Assembly: GCF_025685575.1 (NCBI RefSeq)
Contig: NZ_JAGSYD010000003.1
Location: 558,001 to 622,000, forward strand
Direction of reading: 5' to 3'
Length of the DNA: 64,000 nt
DNA from: Granulicella cerasi
Lineage (GTDB): Bacteria; Acidobacteriota; Terriglobia; Terriglobales; Acidobacteriaceae
Shown: piece by piece, positions 54,998 to 62,040 of the stretch
Layout: each line of letters opens with the position of its first letter
Numbering within the stretch: the first letter of the stretch is position 1
Notes under the pieces: model-generated
Databases searched by the model: none
Told to the model about the DNA's origin: nothing
What the model saw: only the letters and a program-made list of their open reading frames with translations
Program-made: the position numbers and the translations under genes

Positions 54998-55668
54998 CCT
55001 TCAGCAAGAAGCCGGTAGCCGCGATGTCGCAGCGTCTCAATGACAGGCGGCGCGCCCGGTGCGGTGAGCTTGCGACGCAGGTTCGAGACATGCGCCTCGA
55101 TCACATTCGAGTGATGTTCCCAATCGTAGTCGTAAAGATGCTCCAGCAACTCTTTCTTCGACACGATCGCGCGCGGCCGGTGCGCAAGGTACTCCAGCAC
55201 GCGATACTCCGTCGGCGAAAGGTCCACGTCTCGGCTACCGCGCGTCACACTTTGGCGCACCGTGTCGATGCTTACATCGGCCACCGTGATGACCGACGAC
55301 GACTTGCCCTTGGAGCGACGAATGAGCGCCTTCGCGCGAGCGATCAACTCCCCGAGCTCAAACGGCTTCGCGAGGTAATCATCCGCACCGGCATTGAGCA
55401 TTTCGATGATGCTGGTCTTGCCCTCCTGCGCGGTGAGGATCAGCACCGGAGTATGGATTCCGCCAGCACGCAGCGCTTCGAGAACGCTCTTTCCATCTCG
55501 CCCAGGCAGCATGAGATCAAGAACGATGAGGTCGAAGAGGTCCTGCTCAGCGTACGCGAGGCCTTCGTGCCCGTCGGCGGCGTGGTCCACCGCAAAGCCC
55601 GCCTCGCGCAGCCCTGCAACGATATTTTCGGCAAGGCGCGACTCGTCTTCTACGACCAAAACTCTCAT
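54994..55668 (-). CDS. OmpR/PhoB-family response regulator
   Basis: 224-residue regulator from MRVLVVEDES. Receiver domain with acidic pair E7-D8, phospho-acceptor D51 (LIVLDLMLPG), Thr in LTAQ and the switch Lys in YLAKPF. The C-terminal winged-helix domain has LSPTEYRVLEYLAHRP and HVSNLRRKL. An in-frame ATG at 55677 is an alternative; the open frame continuing to 56034 overlaps the EamA gene and is not used. First gene of the RR-HK operon, likely controlling the adjacent efflux genes. Confidence 0.95.
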   Translation of the reverse strand: MRVLVVEDESRLAENIVAGLREAGFAVDHAADGHEGLAYAEQDLFDLIVLDLMLPGRDGKSVLEALRAGGIHTPVLILTAQEGKTSIIEMLNAGADDYLAKPFELGELIARAKALIRRSKGKSSSVITVADVSIDTVRQSVTRGSRDVDLSPTEYRVLEYLAHRPRAIVSKKELLEHLYDYDWEHHSNVIEAHVSNLRRKLTAPGAPPVIETLRHRGYRLLAEG

Positions 55669-55813
55669 AAGAGCCATCTTCCCGACACAGAGCTTAAGCC
55701 ATCCTGAAAAGCACACCGCCACGTTCAGGCTGTCTTCATGCAGACAGGCATAGGGTAGTGGAAGTGTAGACCGGCAAGTCAAGCGCGCGGAAGCTACAGC
55801 AGGAGATCGAACG

Positions 55814-56233
55814 ATGTCGTGGTTACTCTGGTCCCTTTTATCGGCGTTTATGGCGGCATGCACGGCGCTGCTTGCAAAGAAGGGGGTGGCCCATGTCGAG
55901 CCCAACCTCGCGACGGCGATCCGCACGTCGGTCGTCGTGGTGATGGCGTGGGCAGTGGCACTTTCCTTTGGTCGGCCCCACGAAGTTCGGACTCTGGACT
56001 GGCGCACGTGGGCGTTTCTCTCCGCCTCCGGCATCGCGACGGGACTCTCCTGGCTTTGCTACTTCCGCGCACTCACCCTCGGTCCAGTCTCCAAGGTTGC
56101 TCCGATGGACAAGCTCAGCGTTGTCTTCGTGCTGCTGCTCGCCGCGCCACTACTGGGCGAGCGACTGACAACCGGCAAGGTCGTCGGCGGACTCTTGCTC
56201 ACTGCGGGAGCCGTAGTGCTCGCTGTGTTTTGA
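55814..56233 (+). CDS. Half-size EamA/DMT-family membrane protein
   Basis: 139-residue membrane protein with a single EamA repeat (about five TM helices), where typical drug/metabolite transporters have two. Motifs: LLSAFMAACTALLAKKG, SGIATGLSWLCYFRALTLGP, VAPMDKLSVVFVLLLAAPLLGERLT. CAGGAG precedes the ATG. It may work as an antiparallel homodimer in the way small multidrug proteins do; substrate unknown. Single gene divergent from the response-regulator operon. Confidence 0.9.
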   Translation: MSWLLWSLLSAFMAACTALLAKKGVAHVEPNLATAIRTSVVVVMAWAVALSFGRPHEVRTLDWRTWAFLSASGIATGLSWLCYFRALTLGPVSKVAPMDKLSVVFVLLLAAPLLGERLTTGKVVGGLLLTAGAVVLAVF

Positions 56234-56250
56234 GCATGATTGCAATGCAA

Positions 56251-56282
56251 GCAAAAGGCCAGCCACGCAGGCTGGCGTTTGC
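56251..56282. terminator. Bidirectional hairpin between EamA gene and rbsK
   Basis: GCCAGCC/GGCTGGC core with ACGCA loop, extended by GCAAA and TTTGC at the ends, so it works for both converging genes. Confidence 0.8.
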
Positions 56283-56297
56283 ATCGATGCGACGGTA

Positions 56298-57245
56298 CTA
56301 ACTCGCTACTGGAACACCGAGCAAGGTTTCCGCTTCCTGAAGTGTGGGCATGGAAGGCTGCGCGCCGACGCGCGTCACGGAGACCGCCGCGACCGCACAG
56401 GCAAACTTTGCAGCTTCGACAGGAGCCATGCCCCGCGTCAGCCCATAGGCGAATCCACCATTGAAGGCGTCCCCAGCTGCCGTCGTGTCGACGGCCTTCA
56501 CCACGAACGGCGACACAAACTCTCCTGCAACATCCGCGCCCGCAAGATAGATGCCGCGGCCGCCCAGCTTGAGGATAACGTTGCGTGCACCAGTAGCGAG
56601 AAGACGATCCGCCGCGGCATGCACGGCGTCTTCGCTGAGAGAATCATCCACCGAATAGCCGAGTTGCTGCAGCAGGAGTTGCGTCTCCGTCTCGTTCGGC
56701 GTGAGCCATGTGACGCAACGCAGCGTGGCCGCAGACAACGCCTGCACCGGTGCGGGATCGAGCACGAAGGGCACGTTGAGCTCCGCGGCAATCTGCCCGA
56801 GGCGCTCAACCGTGTCGAGCGGAATTTCAAGCTGTGAGAGAATCACGCCTGCATCGCGAAAAACATCGGTGTAATCGTCGAGATCTTCAGGACGAAGCGT
56901 AGCGTTCGCACCGGGAATAACGACGATGGAGTTAGCCCCTTGCGGCGTGACGAGGATGACCGCCGAGCCCGATGCGCACTCGACGTTCTCCACGCAGCGC
57001 GCGTTCACGCCAACGTTTGCAAGCTCGCGACGAAGCTCCTCGGCAAACAGATCGTTGCCGAGGCGCCCCACCATCATGACCTCGCCACCGAGCTTCGCCG
57101 CAGCGACGGCCTGGTTCGCACCCTTGCCACCGGGGTACGTGGCGAACGCCTGCCCAAGCATCGTTTCGCCTTCGGCGGGCATGCGCTCGACGTTTGCAAC
57201 AAGATCAAGATTCAAACTTCCAACCACAACAATTTTCTTCTTCAT
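56298..57245 (-). CDS. rbsK: Ribokinase (PfkB family)
   Basis: Phosphorylates ribose at O5. 315 residues. PfkB signature 1 region YPGGKGANQAVAAAKLG, signature 2 DTTAAGDAFNGGFAYGL with the catalytic Asp and anion hole, and the N-terminal GSLNLDLVANVERMP typical of ribokinase itself. GAGGAA precedes the ATG. It lies 26 nt downstream of a GRP-type sugar permease, with which it forms an operon. A related pentose or nucleoside-kinase specificity cannot be excluded. Confidence 0.92.
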   Translation of the reverse strand: MKKKIVVVGSLNLDLVANVERMPAEGETMLGQAFATYPGGKGANQAVAAAKLGGEVMMVGRLGNDLFAEELRRELANVGVNARCVENVECASGSAVILVTPQGANSIVVIPGANATLRPEDLDDYTDVFRDAGVILSQLEIPLDTVERLGQIAAELNVPFVLDPAPVQALSAATLRCVTWLTPNETETQLLLQQLGYSVDDSLSEDAVHAAADRLLATGARNVILKLGGRGIYLAGADVAGEFVSPFVVKAVDTTAAGDAFNGGFAYGLTRGMAPVEAAKFACAVAAVSVTRVGAQPSMPTLQEAETLLGVPVAS

Positions 57246-57271
57246 GCTTCCTCGTCTTTAGCGAAGGTTTT

Positions 57272-58267
57272 CTAGCGACCACCGAACAGCGGAGCGATCG
57301 CAATGGCTCCGAGCCCGGCAACAAAAAACAGAAACATCCACGGAATGAGTCGGCGCGAAGCCGCAGGCGCAGTCGCGAACTCGCGCCACACGAACACGCC
57401 CCAGATCGCGGAGATCATCGTAGCTCCCTGCCCCAATGCGTAGGAGACAGCAGGCCCGACGGCGTTGGCCTTGGATGCGACGAAGCTCGCCACCGCTCCT
57501 GTGCACCAGATGACGCCACCGATGACGCCCCACACATGCCACGAACCTTTGGCCTTTGCATACTGGCCGAAGCTCGTCGCGGGCTCGCCGGTAAGCGACT
57601 TCTTCATGAGGAAACCGTTCAACGGAAGCGAGCAGAGGGCTACGCCGATCGCGAAGATAAAGGCCACGGCATACGGTCCGAGGGCGTGCTCACCGAGCGT
57701 GGATTTCGCCACGAACGGATAGAACGTGCCCATCAATACGCCACTCACGATGCTCAACACTACGCCTCGCGTGCTGACCGAGCCGCTGGCTTCGCGGCGC
57801 TTGTACGCGAGTGCATCGAGGATGATCGCCACCGCGACCAACGCTACACCGCCGAAGATCAGCAGCGGACTTCCTGCGGGGTTCACAAAGTAGTTCAGCA
57901 ACGTGCCTACGATGAGCGCGAGACCGATGCCGACAGGAAACGCCACCGCCATGCCCGCAACGTCAATCGCAGCCACCAGCAGCAGGTTCGCTACGTTGAA
58001 GATGATGCCACCGATCAGCGCGTACACCACATGCTGCGTGTCCGTGGAGTGCAGATTCGCGACAAAGGCAGCGGGACCGCCATAGATGCTGCCGAGCGTA
58101 AAGCCCCAGAGCAGGCTGCCGACGACGATGCCAATTACGTAGTCCCAGTAGAAGAGCGAAAACGGATAGCCCGCTGTCAGTTTGCGCATGTTGGCCCACG
58201 AGCCCCAGCACAACATACTGGCAAACATAAACAGCAGAACGGTAATGTACGCCTCAGGTTGATACAC
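57272..58267 (-). CDS. GRP/ureide-permease-like sugar transporter (DMT superfamily)
   Basis: 331-residue inner-membrane protein with ten predicted TM helices and the conserved start LLFMFASMLCWGSWANM followed by FYWDYVIG. This is the glucose/ribose porter and ureide permease branch of the DMT superfamily. Next to ribokinase on the same strand (26-nt gap) and downstream of a TonB receptor, so ribose or a nucleoside/ureide is the likely substrate. Separated from the receptor by a terminator, so it probably has its own promoter in 58268-58320. Confidence 0.88.
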   Translation of the reverse strand: MYQPEAYITVLLFMFASMLCWGSWANMRKLTAGYPFSLFYWDYVIGIVVGSLLWGFTLGSIYGGPAAFVANLHSTDTQHVVYALIGGIIFNVANLLLVAAIDVAGMAVAFPVGIGLALIVGTLLNYFVNPAGSPLLIFGGVALVAVAIILDALAYKRREASGSVSTRGVVLSIVSGVLMGTFYPFVAKSTLGEHALGPYAVAFIFAIGVALCSLPLNGFLMKKSLTGEPATSFGQYAKAKGSWHVWGVIGGVIWCTGAVASFVASKANAVGPAVSYALGQGATMISAIWGVFVWREFATAPAASRRLIPWMFLFFVAGLGAIAIAPLFGGR

Positions 58268-58320
58268 CGGCGTTCGACCTCACAGTGGAGTAAGCAGTTA
58301 TCGTACGACCAAAATGTGGT

Positions 58321-58372
58321 CTACAGAAAAGAAAGGCGAAACGGGACTGAACCATGAACAGCCCGTTTCGCC
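58321..58372 (-). terminator. Terminator after second TonB-dependent receptor
   Basis: On the minus strand an 11-bp stem (GGCGAAACGGG with CCCGTTTCGCC, 58335-58345 and 58362-58372), extended by CTG/CAG around one bulge, is followed by TTTCTTTTCTG. Confidence 0.88.
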
Positions 58373-58387
58373 GGGAGACAGCAAGGG

Positions 58388-61300
58388 TTAGAAGCGGATG
58401 TGCGCGACGAGTTGAATCTGGCGCGGAAGCAACTGCGTCGTCGACATGCCGAAGCTGGTGCTCGACAGATCGCTGACAGGCTTTGCGAGATTCACTCGAT
58501 TGAAGGCGTTGAGGAACTCGCCACGTAGCTCGAAGAGTCCTGCTTCGCCGAGGAAGTGCAGTGGGAACTTGCGCTCCAGAGCGATGTTCGTCACCGCGTA
58601 GCCAGGGCCGTTGTAAGTGTTGCGGCCAAGGTTTCCTTCGGTTCCAGGAGCAGGTGCCGCGAACGCGCTTGCCTTGAAGACACCGCCGCCGCCACCGTTT
58701 GCCGTGGGCAACCACTGCGACCGCGCTGCACTGATCTGACGACCAAACGAAGGAACGTTGGGCATGTCGTAGTTGTAGCCATCGCCGTTGTAGTCTCCGC
58801 CCGCAGAGTACTGCGCCGAGGTGTAGACCGTGAACGGCTGGCCCGACTGCAGGATCACAATCGGCGACACCGTGAAGCCGCTGGTGATGGCGTGTGCGAT
58901 GCTGCTGCTCTTCACGCCGGGGATGTTCCACACCGCGTCAGCCGAGAAGCGATGACGTGAGTCGTAATCGGAACGACCATACTGGCGCTCCGGGTGCGCA
59001 GCGTCGAAGACAGTCTCGCCGCCGCCAACACCGTTATCGTTCGAACTGATGTAGTCGAGCGACTTGCTGAGCGTGTAGGTCGCGTGCATCGTCCAGCCAT
59101 GCGCGAACGAGTGCGTTACGCCAAAGGCGCCGACGTTCGTGTTCGCCACGTTGTTGTTCTGACCATACGTGACGGAGCCGAAGCTCTGGTTGAGGTAGGT
59201 GTAGCTGCCAGCGTGCTGTTGCGCATCGCCTGCGTAGCGGTTCACGTTCGTCTGCAGGTAGAGCTTGCGGCTCGCCGTGCCAAGGTAGTCGAACTCCAGC
59301 ACCCAGCCACCTGCCACTGCCTGCTGCACACCCAGCGCCCATGCGTGCACCATCGGTGCCTGCAGGTTCGGGTCGATACCACCGACCGAAGTACGCGTGC
59401 CGACGAGGCCACCATGTGCATCGGTCTGATAGCTCAAGCCGTTCGGCGGAGCAAAGCCCTGCGCGCCGGAGTTGCTGGTCTGGAAGGTGAACTGCGAACG
59501 CGTGGCGCCGGAGTAGATGTTGAGCGACGGATTCGCATAGCCCGGAGGGTTGGTGCGCATGCCGTTGACGTAAGCGTACTCACCGACCTTGTCGCTGAAG
59601 ATGCCGTAGCCGCCGTGCACCGAGAGCTTGCCGTTGCCGAGCACGTCATACGCAAAGCCGACGCGCGGTGAAACGCGATACTGCGCGTTGTACGTAGCCT
59701 GGCCGTTCGAGCCACGCACCACCATCGAGCCGTTGGCGATCTGCGTGTTCATGCTGCCGGTTCCCTGCGGCGTGAAGAACGCGATGGCGCTGTGACCGTT
59801 CTGCACCGTGCTCTGGTGGCCGAAGTAATCGAGACGCACGCCGAAGTTCATCGTGAGTCGCGAGTTGACCTTCCAGTCTTCCTGCACGAACGGAGCGACG
59901 TAGAGCATGTACACGCGCTGATAGAGGTCGTGAGCGATCGTCTGAGTCTTCAGATCAACGACCGGGCCGCCCTGGTAGAACGGCAGATCGGTAACAAGAT
60001 CCAGCGGGCTGAGGAAGTAGAACGCCGGACGTACAAGGCCGTTCTCAAAGTTGTCGAGGTCCTGCTGGCGATCGATATCAATGCCCGCCTTGATGGTGTG
60101 GCGGCCATGCGACCAGGTCAACGCGTCCTGGTAAGTCATGTTGTTCTGCGTCCAGTCCGACGGTCCCCACTGGCTGAAGGTTGCGCTGATGCCACCAAGG
60201 TAATAGATGTTCGGCAGCGCCGGCAGGTTTACATCCTGCTTGCCGTAGTTGCGCGTGAAGCTGATGCCCGCGTCATTCACCAGCGAAGACGAGAACGCGT
60301 GCACGTAGTCGAACTTCGCGTACATGGTGCGGTTGGGGTTGGTGTACGCGAGGATCGGACGCGGATCAGCCGTCGTCGCCATCGTCGTGTTGCGGAAGAA
60401 GCTGAAGAAGACCTTGTCGCGGCCATCGTTCATCGAGTGGTCGAGACGAAGATGCCCCTGGAAGCCATTGATCGGCACCGAGACGTTCACGGTCGTGGAA
60501 CCGACAACGTTGCCGGTGAAGTCAGAGAATGTATCCGTGGTCAGCGCACCATACGCCGCACGCACCTGCGCTACGTTGAGGAACTGGCTGGTCGGATAAA
60601 CCTTCACCGGAGCCTGCGTGAGGAACATCGTGCCGATCGCGTTCGGATACTTGGTCTTCACGTAGTTCGTGAAGTCCTGCGTCTCCGCCGTGCGCACAAG
60701 CGACTGGCCCTGAATGGACCGCTCCCAGAACAGCGAGCCGAAGAAGAAAGTGCGGTCTTTGAAGATCGGCCCGCCCACTGCGCCGCCGAAGTCGTTACGA
60801 ATCGTGCGCGGCACCTTGCCGTTGTTGAAGTGCGTGCGCGACTGCAGCGCGTTGTCACTGTGGAACTCCTGCACCATGCCGTGAAACTTGTTTGTGCCGG
60901 ACTTCGTGAAGAGTTCGATGAGAGCACCGCTCTGGCGTCCCTTGTCTGCCGTGAAGCTGAGCGCGGTGACCTTCATCTCCTGCACGGTTTCAGGATGCGG
61001 TGTGATGTTCGTCACGCCATCGCGCGAGTTCGAGTTCACCGGCGTACCGTCCACTTGAAACTCGTTCGTCTCCTGGCGCTGACCAGCGGAGTTGATCTGA
61101 TAGCCCGACTCCGCGTTGTAGCTCGAAGTGCCTACAGAACCAGCAGCGGAGATGTTGCCGGAGTCCGTACCAAGGCCCGTGACACCCGGCGCAAGCGTCG
61201 CAACGCCTGCGTAGATATTCTGGCCAAGCATCGGCGACTCCTGCACCGTCTTCGTCTCGAGCGTGCGGCCGATGTTGCCGCGTGAAGTTTCGATCTGCTG

Positions 61301-61681
61301 CGTGTCAGCCTCGACGGAAACCGTAGTCGTCTCCGACCCGAGTGAGAGCTTCGGATACACCGTACGTACCGTGCGGCCTTCGACGACGATGTCGGTCAGC
61401 TTCCATGCCTTGAAGCCGGGGGCCTTCACCTCTGCGGTGTAGGTGCCGACAGGCAGTTGCAGAATGTGCAGGTAGCCCGCTCCATTCGCGGTCGCCTGAT
61501 TCGTGATGTGCGTCGCCTGATTGGTAAGCGACATAGTGGCGCCGGGTACAGCCGCACCCGACGGATCTACCACGGTGGCTTCGACACCGCTCTCAAACTG
61601 GGCGAATGCAGGCAAGCCTGCGAAAAGGCAACACAACACTGCTGCTATGCGAATCCAACTCCATTGATACGTCTTGGTCAC
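58388..61681 (-). CDS. TonB-dependent receptor, Oar-like with carboxypeptidase-regulatory domain
   Basis: 1097-residue outer-membrane transporter. GTG 61681 is preceded by GGAGGG and begins a signal peptide (IAAVLCCLFAGLPAFAQ); an upstream in-frame ATG would add 31 mostly polar residues. CarboxypepD_reg domain at about residues 25-110 (ATVVDPSGAAVPGATMSLTN), plug with VATLAPGVTGLG and FQVDGTPVNSN, then a long barrel ending LVAHIRF. Same architecture as the receptor at 38855 but clearly diverged. Upstream of the ribose-type permease and kinase and divergent from a glycosidase-like gene, so glycan or nucleoside uptake is plausible. Confidence 0.92.
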   Translation of the reverse strand: MTKTYQWSWIRIAAVLCCLFAGLPAFAQFESGVEATVVDPSGAAVPGATMSLTNQATHITNQATANGAGYLHILQLPVGTYTAEVKAPGFKAWKLTDIVVEGRTVRTVYPKLSLGSETTTVSVEADTQQIETSRGNIGRTLETKTVQESPMLGQNIYAGVATLAPGVTGLGTDSGNISAAGSVGTSSYNAESGYQINSAGQRQETNEFQVDGTPVNSNSRDGVTNITPHPETVQEMKVTALSFTADKGRQSGALIELFTKSGTNKFHGMVQEFHSDNALQSRTHFNNGKVPRTIRNDFGGAVGGPIFKDRTFFFGSLFWERSIQGQSLVRTAETQDFTNYVKTKYPNAIGTMFLTQAPVKVYPTSQFLNVAQVRAAYGALTTDTFSDFTGNVVGSTTVNVSVPINGFQGHLRLDHSMNDGRDKVFFSFFRNTTMATTADPRPILAYTNPNRTMYAKFDYVHAFSSSLVNDAGISFTRNYGKQDVNLPALPNIYYLGGISATFSQWGPSDWTQNNMTYQDALTWSHGRHTIKAGIDIDRQQDLDNFENGLVRPAFYFLSPLDLVTDLPFYQGGPVVDLKTQTIAHDLYQRVYMLYVAPFVQEDWKVNSRLTMNFGVRLDYFGHQSTVQNGHSAIAFFTPQGTGSMNTQIANGSMVVRGSNGQATYNAQYRVSPRVGFAYDVLGNGKLSVHGGYGIFSDKVGEYAYVNGMRTNPPGYANPSLNIYSGATRSQFTFQTSNSGAQGFAPPNGLSYQTDAHGGLVGTRTSVGGIDPNLQAPMVHAWALGVQQAVAGGWVLEFDYLGTASRKLYLQTNVNRYAGDAQQHAGSYTYLNQSFGSVTYGQNNNVANTNVGAFGVTHSFAHGWTMHATYTLSKSLDYISSNDNGVGGGETVFDAAHPERQYGRSDYDSRHRFSADAVWNIPGVKSSSIAHAITSGFTVSPIVILQSGQPFTVYTSAQYSAGGDYNGDGYNYDMPNVPSFGRQISAARSQWLPTANGGGGGVFKASAFAAPAPGTEGNLGRNTYNGPGYAVTNIALERKFPLHFLGEAGLFELRGEFLNAFNRVNLAKPVSDLSSTSFGMSTTQLLPRQIQLVAHIRF

Positions 61682-62040
61682 GGTACTGACCCTCCGAAAG
61701 TCTTTACAAAAGCTCCTCGTCCTGACGAGGCTGCTTGAATGTTTGAAAGCTTTCAATTTCAAAAGCGCGAGCATACTAGGAAGCCGGGTACGTGGCTGTC
61801 AACAGGAATCTCAAAAATATTTCCGCGCTCGCCATCATCACCCCAGCCATCGCTTGTTTTTAGCGCATTCACTCAATGTTTATAGGCACTTCAGGGACGC
61901 GGCGATTCTCTACTCACAGCAGGAGAAGCATGGGAACAAAACGCTCATCGCGCACGCGGGCAAAGAAGTTGCTTGCCGAAGAGCTTTGAAAGGTTTTATG
62001 CTTGGCGCGTTTTTGAAACGATTTCTTTCTGAGGTGCCTG
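61682..62040. promoter_or_regulatory. Divergent region with LacI-like palindrome
   Basis: No gene in these 359 nt. A perfect 14-bp palindrome TTGAAAGCTTTCAA lies at 61743-61756, about 60 nt before the receptor start. A related TTGAAACGATTTC lies at 62013-62025 next to the glycosidase-like gene start. Both resemble LacI/CcpA-type operator halves (TGAAA...TTTCA). Regulation by a LacI-family protein encoded elsewhere is inferred. Confidence 0.4.

Noticed and set aside
55669..56034. N-terminal extension of the response regulator
   Set aside because: The extension overlaps the divergent EamA gene, has no domain, and the receiver domain begins exactly at MRVLVVEDES.
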